DNA of 64,000 bases, from contig NC_053392.1 in assembly GCF_905171765.1 (NCBI RefSeq), forward strand, positions 452,078,722 through 452,142,721. Reading direction: 5' to 3'. Shown piece after piece: positions 34,046-45,122 of this stretch. How positions within the stretch are numbered: position 1 is the stretch's first letter; every line of letters starts with the position of its first letter. The notes under the pieces are model-generated. The model worked only from the letters and a program-made list of their open reading frames with translations. It was not told where the DNA came from and made no database searches. A program made the translations under genes and the position numbers. This DNA is from Bufo bufo. Taxonomy: Eukaryota; Chordata; Amphibia; Anura; Bufonidae.

Positions 34046-34573
34046 GGTCACGGGTAATGGGGAAGGAGAAAACACCAGATACACACAAGGAATTGACAAC
34101 AATCTAGGCCTCAAAAGCTAAGGTAAGCGGATGGTGACCGGCTAGTGATCCCTAGGTCTTTCCCCAACTCCTGCCAATATGAGCAGATCCTAATGGTAGA
34201 AATTCTCATATGCCGGATACCTATGCCCTGCTAAAACTGACGAGCCCTAGGATAGGTAGGAAACGAGACAGCTGGTTCCTTCCCAGATGAAGAAACCCAC
34301 GTCTCCCTGATGCCTAGAACCAGAACAGGCAACTTGTACTTAGCTTTGAGATTAATGAAGAAGCAGGAGATCCAAGACAAACAAGCTCTAGCAACTCCAA
34401 GAGGAAATCTCAACCGCAGTGTGAGGTGGACCTAAATAGAGCCTCATCATTGATAACAAGCAGAACCTGGAGGAGAGGAGAGATCCTGCCAAACAAAAAT
34501 ATACAAAGGAAAACAGAGACCTGTGCAGCAAGTCTAGCCGATCTTCTCACCTGTCACGGGAGGGACCGTGACA
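34046..34573 (-). repeat. 5' LTR of Ty3/gypsy element
   Basis: About 528 bp, matching 23571-24140. It begins (G)GTCACGGGTAATGG and ends GGGACCGTGACA. It lies upstream of gag on the minus strand. A primer-binding site would lie just left of 34046; the sequence there (complement CTTCTCAACCGCCCG) does not match a tRNA end that I recognise. Confidence 0.85.
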
Positions 34574-34739
34574 AGTCTACACCACCTGGCTAAGAGAGTA
34601 GGAAATTATGTGCACATGCTATTTGTAGACTAAAGCCACTACATCTTCAGGGTAGAAACTATCAGTAAGCTTTCATTTGCAATTTGCCAGCAAAGAAAAC
34701 TTGTCATCTCTATGACATACCAATAGTGTTGATCTGCCG

Positions 34740-35565
34740 AGTATCACTTGTGCTCGAGTGCAATGCTGGCTGGTACTGAGTCTGACACACTGTAATGCAA
34801 TTATTGTGTTAAAGTGAAATAGCCCCTACCTAAGACAATCGCCCAAAAAAATAAAAATAAAATATGGCTCTGACTATAGAGAAACAAACTTTTTTTTTTT
34901 GTTTCAAATTATTGTGTAAAACTTAAAGAAAAAAGTATTGCCTTGTCCGTAACGACCGGCTCTATAAAAATATCATGTGACCTAACCCCTCAGTTCAGCG
35001 CTGTAAAAATAAATTAAAAAACTGTCGAAACAAACAATTTTTTTGGTCACCTTGCCTCAAAGTGTAATAATGAATGATCAAAAAAAAAAAAAACATATGG
35101 TACCAATAAAAACGTCAACTCTGCCTGCAAAAAATGAGCGCTTGCACAAGACGATTGGCAGAATAATTTTTTTTTATATAATATATATATATATTTTTTA
35201 TTTTTTTTTTTCATTCAGAAAATGGACAAACTTTTCAAAAATACTTTAAGTAAAATGGAAACAAAGTACACACATTTGATATCACCGCTTCCATAACAAC
35301 CAGCTCTATAAAAATAGCGCATGATCTAACCTGTCAGATGCCAAAAAAGCCTTTTGTTACCTTGCCTCACAAAAAACTTAATATAGAACGATTAAAAAAA
35401 TCATATGTACTTAAAAATATTACCAATAAAACTGTCACCTTAACCCCTAGTTTCCAAAATGGTCACTTTTTGGAGTTTCTACTGTAGGGGTGCATCAGGG
35501 GGGCTTCAAATAAGACATGGTATCTAAAAACTAGTCGAGCAAAATCTGCCTTCCAAAAACCATGA
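34740..35565. mobile_element. piggyBac 3' fragment (copy D)
   Basis: 35440-35565 matches 60230-60350 of copy C, sharing GGAGTTTCTACT, AGGGGTGCATCA, GGGGGCTTCAAAT and AGCAAAATCTGCCTTCC. 34950-35420 shares CCTTGCCTCA and ATATGTAC blocks with 59690-60200. No transposase or TTAA end is present. It runs directly into the hAT fragment. Confidence 0.65.
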
Positions 35566-35567
35566 GG

Positions 35568-35995
35568 TAGAGGCAGGGCAACACTCCACAAAGTCTGGGA
35601 CAGTTTCATGACACCCCGCCAGCACCCTCACCCTGATGCGCCGCCTAGTGTCAGAAGAAGGGAAAAATTTTGGAAGATGGTGAAGGAGTACATAGTAGAC
35701 CATGTCGGCATCCTCAATGATCTCTCAGTGCCTTACAACTACTGGGTGTCCAAGCTGGACATGTGACATGAACTGGCGCTCTACGCCTTGGAGGTCCTGG
35801 CCTGCCGGCAGGGTTTTGTCTGAGCGGGTATTTAGTGCTGCTGGTATTATAACAGGTAAGCGTATCCGCCTGTCAACTGAAAATGCTGACCGGTTCATAA
35901 AAATGAACAAGGCCTGGATTGCCCCCGACTTAGACTGCAGAGGTAAAGCAGCTGAACGCAAAGGTTCTTTAAATGTGTTATTTATAATGTACTGA
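35568..35995 (+). pseudogene. hAT transposase C-terminal fragment
   Basis: Frame 35702-35995 ends with VLSERVFSAAGIITGKRIRL, STENADRFIKMNKAWIAPDL, the hAT dimerisation domain signature (SERxFSxAG ... RxRLSxxNxxxLxxxxxxW). Upstream, in a shifted frame, ALYALEVLACPAG corresponds to the preceding P-L-Y-x-L-A-x-x-x-L segment. The catalytic RNase H-fold part is not present. It is an old fragment. Confidence 0.8.
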
Positions 35996-36094
35996 ATACA
36001 CTATTCCCATGCACCCCTTCCAAAATCGCAAAAAAAAAAGGGTATATAGTTGAATCTTCCTTTTCTCAACCTCCTCCTCTTCCATCATATCAAC

Positions 36095-37140
36095 ATGCTT
36101 ATTGAGCAGGCAGGCCCTCACATATAAATTTTAGAGGGTCAGCTGCCCAGCAGGCCCTCACCTACAAGTCCAGTCTCACTATCCAAGAGTCTGGTCAACA
36201 CAATCCTCACCGCCGGGGGTCACATAACTAGTTATCTTGGAGGAGTCTCGTTCGTTATCTGAATTAACCAGACAAAATCGCTCCACCAACTAAGAACGTC
36301 CATGCACTACCACCCACAGAATCGAGAAAGAGCTATCAATCTGTCAACACTTTCAGTGTCAGAGCCTGGTGAGGTTTCCCGTGTTGAGTCAAATTAAGCT
36401 GCAGACTCCACTACTGGTAGTGTCCTTCTGTCAATTCCTTTAAGTTTCAGCTTTGCAACCATACTTCCCCCGGAACCCAAAGACTTTGGTTTCCCGGAAC
36501 CTGCACAGCGGGTCATGGGAATAAGGCCGCCGGGATGGCATAGTTTATGGTTGGAACCATGACTGTATCTGATAGTCTTCAAACCTCTGACTTTAGTTTT
36601 TGATTAAAGAAAACATTCTTGGCAAATGCTTTCGCTTTGGTTCGTCTTGCGCCGGTTCAAGAATTTCACCTCTACCAACGCAATACGGATGCCCCCAGCC
36701 GTCCCTCTCAATAATGGCCCCAGTTTCGAAAACCAACAAAAAATAGAACCGGAGTCCTATTCCATTATTCCTAGCTGAAGTAGTCAGGCGAGCCGGCCTG
36801 ATGATTTGAACTCTAACATTTTTTTTCAATGGTCAGCTAAGCAGCAGGCCCTCACCCCTAATGTTTTAGATTGTCAGATCAGCAGGCCCTTGCTCCAAAA
36901 TGCTTTAGGAGGGTCATCAGCAGGCCATCGATCATAATTTTTCAAGGGTGTGTATGATGCCCTCCTTTATGTGTAACAAAGGGTGTATTGGAGTGCCGAT
37001 TCCTTGTAATTTTTGGCAGCCATTTCACTTAGTGCATAGGCTTTATGAGTGTAGGAGTCCCACTACCTGAACAATTGTACCACAATGTGAATGAGGCCCT
37101 CCTTTATGTGATATACAGGTTGTATCGGAGTGCCTCTTTT
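36095..37140. repeat. Degenerate short tandem repeat around an rRNA pseudogene
   Basis: The motif CAGCAGGCCCTCAC with nearby TTTTAGAGGGTCAG recurs at about 36105, 36147, 36841, 36879 and 36918. Further right, GCCCTCCTTTATGTG with TGTATYGGAGTGCC occurs at 36958 and 37108 (spacing 150 bp). The tandem array is interrupted by the 18S-like segment. Confidence 0.65.
36214..36829 (-). pseudogene. 18S rRNA pseudogene fragment
   Basis: The plus strand carries the reverse complement of the central part of eukaryotic 18S rRNA, in colinear order. 36240-36290 has CTCGTTCGTTATC and AACCAGACAAA; 36300-36350 has CACCCACAGAATCGAG and AGAGCTATCAATCTGTCAA. 36375-36445 has CCGTGTTGAGTCAAATTAAG and GTCAATTCCTTTAAGTTTCA; 36465-36500 has CCCCGGAACCCAAAGACTTT. 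36600-36690 has ACATTCTTGGCAAATGC, GTTCGTCTTGCG and AAGAATTTCACCTCTA; 36735-36780 has ATAGAACCGGAGTCCTATTC. Scattered substitutions and small indels show that it is not functional. It covers about 600 nt, roughly one third of the gene, with both ends missing. Confidence 0.92.
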
Positions 37141-37808
37141 GGCAGAACTTGCACTTTATATACAAGTAAATATACAGGAAAGAAAGTTTACTAAAAATGC
37201 TTTCCTCTAAAATCGATTTTATCTTTGGTTTTGTGCGTATTATTGTCAGTCTGTAAAAGTGGCGTACTACTCAGACAACATCATTCCCAGCAGCGACCTG
37301 GGAGTCCAAGATGCATCCAGACATCCTCCCCCATGCTGTTCCCGAACAAATTTTGTGATGTTTGTCACTTTCTGACCTTTTCCTATGAACCAGGCACTCT
37401 CCCCTCTTCAGAGGGGTGCCTGGTTTAATGCTCGGGTTCTCCCATTGACTTCCATTATACTCTACTGAGCACCTCGATGTGTTCGGCCACAGCACTTTGT
37501 GCTCGATCAACACTACATATCAGAAGTTTTCACAATGTTCAGAGCCATTTTAAGGTATAAGGTTTTCTATATATTTGGATTTTACATATCCTTTTGGGCT
37601 TGTAATGCTGATGACAAAAATCTGACATTTTTATGCTGCACATTCAGGCATAGATACAAGTCAAGAATGTCTGCACGTAAGAGCGATGAGGGGATACTCC
37701 AAAATACAATAGCAACAGCGTAATGTTATCTAAATAGTAGCACATATATTAAAAATAGTTATCCACTAAACTAACAGACTTAAATATGTAAACACAAACT
37801 TTTTTTTT
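37141..37808. other. Unassigned repeats-like sequence
   Basis: A palindrome CCAGGCACTCTCCCC / GGGGTGCCTGG lies at about 37388-37425. 37495-37512 (CTCGATCAACACTAC) resembles the right end of the hAT MITE at 63433. No gene. Confidence 0.4.
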
Positions 37809-40800
37809 TTAACCAGCTCAGGACCGCCGTACGCAGGATTGCGTCCTGGCGGCGGCCCTGTTATTCCTCCTGGACGCGCCGGCGCGTCATCTCGCACACA
37901 GGAGCGTGCGTTCACGGGAACCAGAGGTAAACGAGTGGATCTGCAGCCTGCCAGCGGCGATCATTCGCTGGCAGGCTGTAGATGCGATTTTTTTTAACCC
38001 CAAAAGGTATATTAGACGCTGTTTTGATAACAGCGTCTAATATACCTGCTACCTGGTCCTCTGGTGGTCCCTTTTGCTTGGATCGACCACCAGAGGACAC
38101 AGGCAGCTCTGTAAAGTAGCACCAAACACCACTACACTAAACCCCCCCCTGTCACTTATTAACCCCTTATCACCCCATATAGACTCCCTGATCACCCCCG
38201 TCATTGATCACCCCCCCTGTAAGGCTCCAGTCAGACGTCCGTATGTGTTTTGCGGATCCGCAAAACACAGACATCGGCAATGTGCTTTCCGCATTTTACG
38301 GATCCGCACATTGCCAGAACTATATAGAAAATACCTTTTCTTGTCCGCAATTGCGGACAAGAATAGGACATGTTCTATAGGCTCTACAAAAAACGCAGTG
38401 TTCGCCCGATCAGGCCTGATCTTGTGCGCACACTCGCGTTCAGTCTGCCCCACCGCAGTGACAGAATATTTTTTTTTCTGATCACTGCAAAAACTGTAAA
38501 ATCGCTGCGGCGCTATAAAAAGATCACTTTTGAGGGCATGCGAGTTCATAGATTATTTTTTTTGTCACAAGTTAGCGGAAATAGTTTTTTCTACAAAGTC
38601 TCATATTCCACTAATTTGTGACAAAAAATAAAATCTCACATGAACTCACCATACCCCTCACGGAATCCAAATGCGTAAAATTTTTTAGACATTTATATTC
38701 CAGACTTCTTCTCACGCCTTAGGGCCCCTGAAATGCCAGGGCAGTATAAATACCCCACGTGACCCCATTTTGGAAAGAAGACACCCCAAGGTATTTCGTG
38801 AGGGGCATGGCGAGTTCATGTAAAATTTAATTTTTGGACACAAGTTAGTGGAATATGAGACTTTGTAAGAGATAAAATAAATAAAATGAAAAAAAAACTT
38901 TTTCCGCTAACTTATGCCAAAAAAATAAAAAAAATTCTAGGAACTCTCCATGCCCCTCGCGGAATATCTTGGGGGGTCTTCTTTCCAAAATGGGGTATTT
39001 ATACTGCCCTGGCACTTTAGGGGACCTAAAGCGTGAGAAGTAGTTTGGAATCCAAATGCGTAAAAAATGCCCTGTGAAATCGTAAAGATTCTCATTGGAA
39101 TTTGGGCCCCTTTGTGCACCTAGGCTGCAAAAAAGTGTCTCACATGTGGTATCGCCGTACTCCGGAGAAGTAGGGCAATGTGTTTTGGGGTGTATTTTTA
39201 CATATACCCATACTGTGTGTGAGAAATATCTCTGTAAATGACAACTTTTTTTAATTTTTTAATACAAAGTTGTCAATTTACAGAGATATACCTCTCACCC
39301 AGCATGGGTATATGTAAAAATACACCCCAAAACACATTGCCCTACTTCTCCTGAGTACGGCAATACCACGTGTGACACTTTTGCAGCCTAGGTGCGTAAA
39401 GGGGCCGAAAGTCCAACGAGTACCTTTAGGCTCTACAGGGTTGATCACAATTTAGCCCCCCCCCCCCCCCCCCCCCAAAAAAATGCCAGAACAGTAAACA
39501 CACCCCACAAATGACCCCATTTCGGAAAGTAGACACCCCAAGGTATTCGCTGAGAGGCATATTGAGTCCATGAAAGATTGAACTTTGTCACAAGTTAGCG
39601 GAAAGGGAGACTGAGGGAAATTAAAAAAAAAATAAAAAATTCCGCTAACTTATGCCAAAAAAAAAAAAAAAAAACTTCTATGAACTCGCCATGCCTCTCA
39701 CGGAATACCTTGGGGTGTCGTCTTTCCAAAATGGGGTCACTTGTGGGGTATTTATACTGCCCTGGCATTTTAGGGGCCCTAAAGCGTGAGCAGAAGTCTG
39801 GGATCCAAATGCCTAAAAATGCCCTCCTAAAAAGGTACTCATTGGAATTTGGGCCCCTTTGCGCACCTAGGCTGCAAAAAAGTGTCACACATGTGGTATT
39901 GCCGTACTCAGGAGAAGTTGGGGAATGTGTTTTGGGGTGTCTTTTTACATGTACCCATGCTGGGTGAGAGAAATATATCTCTAAAATGACATCTTTGTAT
40001 AAAAAAAAAAAAATAAAAAAAAGGGAAAAGTTGTCTTTTAGAGAGATATTTCTCTCACCCAGCATGGGTATATGTAAAAATACACCCCAAAACACATTGC
40101 CCTACTTCTCCCGAGTACGGCAATACCACATGTGACACTTTTTTGCAGCCTAGGTGCCCAAATTCTAAAGAGCACCTTTAGGATTTCACAGGGCATTTTT
40201 TAGGCATTTGGATTCCAGACTTCACGCTTTAGGTCCCCTAAATTGCCAGGGCAGTATAAATACCCCACAAGTGACCCCATTTTGGAAAGAAGACACCCCA
40301 AGGTATTTCGTGATGGGCATAGTGAGTTCATGGAAGTTTTTATTTTTTGTCACAAGTTACAAAAAAAAAATATAAAAAAAAAAAAAAACAATTTTCCGCT
40401 AACTTGTGACAAAAAAATATAAAAAAAACTTCTATAAACTCACTATGCCCATCAGCGAATACCTTAGGGTGTCTACTTTCCGAAATAGGGTCATTTGTGG
40501 GGTGTTTGTACTGTCTGACCATTGTAGAACCTCAGGAAAGATGACACGTGCTCAGAAAGTCAGAGCTGCTTCAAAAAGCGGAAATTCACATTTTTGTACC
40601 ATAGTTTGTAAACGCTATAACTTTTGCGCAAACCAATAAATATACACTAATTGCATTTTTTTTATCAAAGACATGTAGAACAATAAATTTAGAGAAATTT
40701 ATATGGTAATGTAGTTTTATTTGAAAAATTTTACAACTGAAAGTGAAAAATGTCATTTTTTTCAAAAATTTAGGTCAATTTCGATTAACAAAAAAAGTAA

Positions 40801-40984
40801 AAATGTCAGCAGCAATGAAATACCACCAAATTAAAGCTCTATTAGTGAGAAGAAAAGGAGGTAAAATTCATTTGGGTGGTAAGTTGTATGACCGAGCAAT
40901 AAACCGTGAAAGTAGTGTAGTGCAGAATTGTAAAAAGTGGTCTGGTCATTAAGGGTTTAAGCTGAGGGGGGCTGAGGTGGTTAG
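37809..40984. mobile_element. Non-autonomous piggyBac, relative of the 6-kb element
   Basis: TTAA at 37809-37812 followed by CCAGCTCAGGACCGCC resembles the right end of the 12270-18267 element. The other end GGGGCTGAGGTGG, then TTAG (40981-40984), resembles its left end; one base of the TTAA is changed. Between are the GGATCCGC/GATCACCCCC modules of 1-500 (inverted) and the same head-to-head palindromic units as at 12780-14620 (38540-40640). No transposase is present. A 21-C run occurs at 39456-39476. Confidence 0.8.
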
Positions 40985-41702
40985 AGAAGCAAACACAAAC
41001 AACATACGTTCAGTGAATACTACGATGCACAGAGTCAGAGAGTAGGAAAGAACAGGGCCATGCACACAATAGCTGAGGAATGTCACTCCTCATAAATAGC
41101 TCAGTGTGAGCAATGGCATTAACAGTGTTAATTTCCTTTAGGAATGTGTCACATGAGTAACCACCACCCTAAGAACCAAAGCGGACATTATAAGGGAGCG
41201 TCCACAAATTTTTACAGGAGTACCAACAAAAAATAAAAAACTGAACAAAGCACAGGAGATGCGACATTTACAGAAATTTCCACATTAATACACTTTGGGC
41301 ATGTTACACAGAAATTTTTGCAACTGGTCCTTTCATCTGAATGGAGTTTGTAAAAACCATGCTGCACAACCTTCTTTCAGTACAGATTATACATTTCTTC
41401 AACACTATGTGTGAACATACCCTTACTGGGGTGCCACAGCATGTAAACCCTGGTCATGGTGCTATAAAGCAAAGCTCACACATGGGAGAGTGATTACTTT
41501 ACTGCGAAGTCAAAAAATAAAAATATATATATTTTTATTAATATCAACACTCTACATATAGGGCAGCTACAGTGTGCACTAAAATACAAGCTATTTTTTC
41601 CAGCAGCATGTTGAAAAGCAAATAGAATTGAAAGACAGAATTCTTGCATGACAGGTAGAGTTTACTGAACAATCAACTCATTGAAAGAATACCACTCTAT
41701 TA
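40985..41702. other. No recognisable feature
   Basis: Intron-like, unique-looking sequence; only a short AT run near 41520 stands out. Confidence 0.45.
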
Positions 41703-42055
41703 GGGCTCATGCACACGTATGTGTGCCCTGTGCCCGTATTGCGACCTGCATACCGCCAGTCCACAATAAACAGGCACTGGCAATGGCCCTGTGCACTCAG
41801 TATTCTTAATGCGGACCCATTAACTTGAATGGGTACGCAAGATACAGAGCAATCCGGAGGCACAGATTAGCAGTGCTATCGTGGACATCCAAGTGCTTTC
41901 GATCCGTGCTTCCACACTACAAAAATAATAGAACAGGTCCGTCTCTTGCAGACTGTGGAGCCATTCAGGTGAATGGGACCGCATCCACAAACGACATGCA
42001 CACTAACAGTCCACAGAACGTACACTGGGCACACATGTTCCTGCGCATGAGCCCT
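41703..42055. mobile_element. TA-flanked MITE, GGGCTCATGCACACG termini
   Basis: The left end GGGCTCATGCACACG and the right end CGCATGAGCCC are inverted, with TA on each side (41701-41702, 42056-42057). Internal paired blocks around ATGGGT and GCACACA are present. Non-coding. Confidence 0.7.
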
Positions 42056-42159
42056 TATACACCAAACTTCAGCTTTCTGCCAATAACCTGGACACAAAAT
42101 AATGAAAATACAAAATTACACAAGGATGGAGGAGTTACTGTTCATTCCAAATGAAGTCT

Positions 42160-42940
42160 AAGTTTATTTGTCAAACTAAAGTCAGTGAGCTAGTAAGGCA
42201 CAGATCACCGGGTTCTGTCTGACATGACAGAACCACAGGACGTTACCCTTGCTACCCTCTGTTGGGACAAAACACAGAGGTAAAATTACCTCTTCCACCA
42301 TCACCCAACAGTGTCTTTCAAATTGCTACACTATGGATTTAGCATGGAAAAATTCACAAGCCAAAATACAAAGGGTTGTTGTCATGTTAAACCGGACTAG
42401 AAATCCCTTGGTTTGTGGAGGATTCTTGAATTGCTATCTTGCTAAAGGTGGTTTTTGAGGTTTTCACCACTCTGTCTTTACCCAAGAATTGGACAAACAG
42501 ACTCTGATGCTTTCTCCAATGTTTTCTCGCTTCCAGGTATTTTATTTTTCCTGACAGGTATTTCCTGACAACCAAAGAATGAAAATGTTGTTCCTGGTCA
42601 AAATTATGGAGAAGTACTAAAGAAAGGCAGAAAAATTTCCTGGTTCCTATGGAATGTGGACGCAATCTTGGGCAAGAACCGTGGATCGATCTTCAAGATG
42701 AGTTGGTCTTGAAGAATAAAAAATAAAAAAAAGGCAAGTCTCTTTGATGGTCACAGTTTGTAGTTTTCCCAGGTTTCAGATTAAAGTGATCATGAGAAAA
42801 AAAAAAAAAAAAAAAATTCTTTAGAGACAAGAGCTTTAACTCTTTCAGCAGTTCAAAAAGGGGAGAATCATAGGTAGGAGCTGAAATAATTACAAAATAA
42901 AAAATACTCAAATCGATGATTCGTTTGTGCCATGTGACCA
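42160..42940 (-). pseudogene. DIRS-type tyrosine recombinase fragment
   Basis: On the minus strand, about 42720-42610 gives LKIDPRFLPKIASTFHRNQE and IFLPFF. 42600-42400 gives ARKHWRKHQSLFVQFLGKD and KTSKTTFSKIAIQESS. This matches the C-terminal part of DIRS retrotransposon tyrosine recombinase-like proteins (FLPK...FH...I.LP.F, then the R..S.LFV...G...SK.T). The active-site Arg/His/Tyr region is incomplete and frames are broken. It lies about 5.5 kb downstream of a DIRS RT segment in the same orientation. Confidence 0.65.
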
Positions 42941-43082
42941 CAGAATGTGAGTGAAGAGCTTGCTATTACTCACGCTCCGTGGTCACCCGCCTGCTCGCAC
43001 AATGCTGCACTGGATCCTGACGTATACACATCAGGACATTTTAGTTCACTGGCACTACGGCTGGGCACTGATGGCTAGGAGG

Positions 43083-43195
43083 GGGAGTGGGGGAGGTGAC
43101 TGCACTGGGGTGGGGGGAGCAGAGCTGATGGCACTGGGGGATAGTGGAGCTGATGCACTTGGGCTGATCGCACGGGGGGGGGGGGGGGGGGGAAG
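43083..43195 (+). repeat. G-rich low-complexity tract
   Basis: GGGGGA/TGGGG runs end in an 18-G run at about 43175-43192. The plus strand could form G-quadruplexes. Confidence 0.8.
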
Positions 43196-43450
43196 GAATG
43201 GTGTTGGGGACTGATAGCAGGGGGTCTGAGAAGTTTTTATTAAAGGAAAACCATTCATATTTTATTTCTCAATTAAATCGTAAAAATAAATGTGTAGAAT
43301 ACTAGATTTCTAAAATAATTGTTTACTGCAGCCCTAATCACAGGGACTGTTGAGTAAAATACTGTCATATCCCAAGTAGGTATGGAATGTCTCAAGGTCG
43401 GTCTGATATGTGAAGTGGACTGTAACGAAATCCGAGGTAAATAGACAGAT

Positions 43451-44700
43451 AGGCCTCATGCACACGACCGTATTTTTTTTCACGGTCCGCAAAACGGAGT
43501 TCCGTTGGTCCATGACCGTTTTTCGGCCGTGGGTCTTCCTTGATTTTTGGAGGATCCACGGACATGAAAAAAAAAGTCGTTTTGGTGTCCGCCTGGCCGT
43601 CCTGAATTACAATGCAAGTCAATGGGGACGGATCCGTTTGACGTTGACAATATGGTGCAATTTCAAACGGATCCGTCCCCCATTGACTTTCAATGTAAAG
43701 TCAGGAGTCCCTATTATACCATCGGATCGGAGTTTTCTCCAATCCGATGGTATATTTTAACTTGAAGCGTCCCCATCACCATGGGAACGCCTCTATGTTA
43801 GAATATACTGTCGGATATGAGTTAGATTGTGAAACTCATGTCCGACAGTATATTCTAACACAGAGGCGTTCCCATAGTGATGGGGACGCTTCTAGTTAGA
43901 ATATACTACGAACTGTGTACATGACTGCCCCCTGCTGCCTGGCAGCCCCCGATCTCTTACAGGGGGCTGTGATATGCACAATTAACCCCTCAGGTGCTGC
44001 ACCTGAGGGTTTAATTGTGCATATCATAGCCCCCTGTAAGAGATCAGGGGCTGCCAGGCAGCAGGGGGCAGACCCCCCCCCCTCCCTCCCCAGTTTGAAT
44101 ATCATTGGTGGCCAGTGTGCCCCCCCCCCCCGGCCTCCCTCTATTGTATTATCATTGGTGGCCAGTGTGTGGCCTCCCCTCCCCCCCAACATTGTATTAA
44201 TATCATTGGTGGCCAGTGTGCGGCCTCCCCCCCCAACATTGTATTAATATCATTGGTGGCCGCGGAGAGTTCCGATCGGAGTCCCAGTTTAATGGCTCTG
44301 GGGCTCCGATCTGTAACCATGGCAACCAGGATGCTACTGCAGGCCTGGTTGCCATGGTGACTTAGCAATATTACAATATTAGAAGCATCATACTTACCTG
44401 CTGCACTGTCTGTGACCGGCCGGGAGCTCCTCCTACTGGTAAGTCACAGGTCTGTGCGGCGCATTGCTTAATGATCTGTCACTTACCAGTAGGAGGAGCT
44501 CCCGGCCGGTCACGGACAGCGCAGCAGGTAAGTATGATGCTTCTAATATTGTAATATTGCTAAGTAACCATGGCAACCAGGCCTGCAGTAGCGTCCTGGT
44601 TTCCATGGTTACAGATCTGAGCCCCAGAGAGCTATCCTTGTACAGGGCCACAGCAGCTCCTTCAGGTTTAGAGCGCACAGCCTGGGGAAGATCCTCAGGG
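43451..44700. mobile_element. Composite fold-back region with TA-type MITE left end
   Basis: The left end AGGCCTCATGCACACGACCG matches the MITE at 62738. Three successive palindromes follow: 43763-43912 (GGCGTTCCCAT arms), 43925-44071 (GCCCCCTGCTGCCTGGCAGC arms) and 44296-44632 (CCATGGCAACCAGG and GGAGGAGCTCCCGGCCGG arms). Between the last two is a tandem repeat (44097-44262). No matching right terminus is found; it stops at an L1 fragment. Confidence 0.6.
44097..44262 (+). repeat. Tandem repeat, about 4 copies of a 40-58 bp unit
   Basis: Each unit starts ATCATTGGTGGCCAGTGTG and carries a C-run and ACATTGTATTAAT. Copies start near 44099, 44150, 44208 and 44248. Confidence 0.8.
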
Positions 44701-45122
44701 TCGTTTTAATTAAGGAGCCGACAATCTCTAGAGGTGGGTCTCCAGTATGAGGTTTAGGACACAGAGCTCTATGTATGCGCTCGATGAGTGTCCCGAGCAC
44801 GGTCCGGTCCTATGAGGGAATCAAAGATGGTGGCCTGGTGCAGAGAATTCTGGCAAGCCCTCGATGTGTAGGTTTTGACGCCAGCTTAGGTTTTCTTGGT
44901 CTTCAATATAGTTGAAGGCAGTGTTCAAATGGAGTTGTTGGAGAAATTTCTGGCGAATTACCCTATCAAAGGTGAGTATAGACGACAGCACCGTATGTAT
45001 GGAGCATACAGCCCACCCGCTGCCCCATGTGTCGAAGGTAAGACTTAATTTCTAGGAGCTCTCATCACCGGAGAGATAGCTTGCATGAGATTGGTTCCGA
45101 GTCCCCTCAACCACCAGTTGTG
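44700..45122 (-). pseudogene. L1-type ORF1 fragment (C-terminal side)
   Basis: Minus-strand frames give EDQENLSWRQNLHIEGLPE (the LENRSRRNNLRIxGLPE motif of L1 ORF1) near 44900, then LIERIHRALCPKPHTGDPPL at about 44790-44730 (the ERxHRALxPKP motif). Frames are broken. It differs from the ORF1 at 30430-31542, so it is a different L1 lineage. A TTAA element separates it from 46516-46950. Confidence 0.65.

Noticed and set aside
23571..34573. 5-bp target duplication for the gypsy element
   Set aside because: Flanks CGTTCT and AGTCTA do not match convincingly; not claimed.
43915..44247. Proline-rich frames on both strands
   Set aside because: They arise from C-runs and a perfect palindrome; no start context or family similarity.
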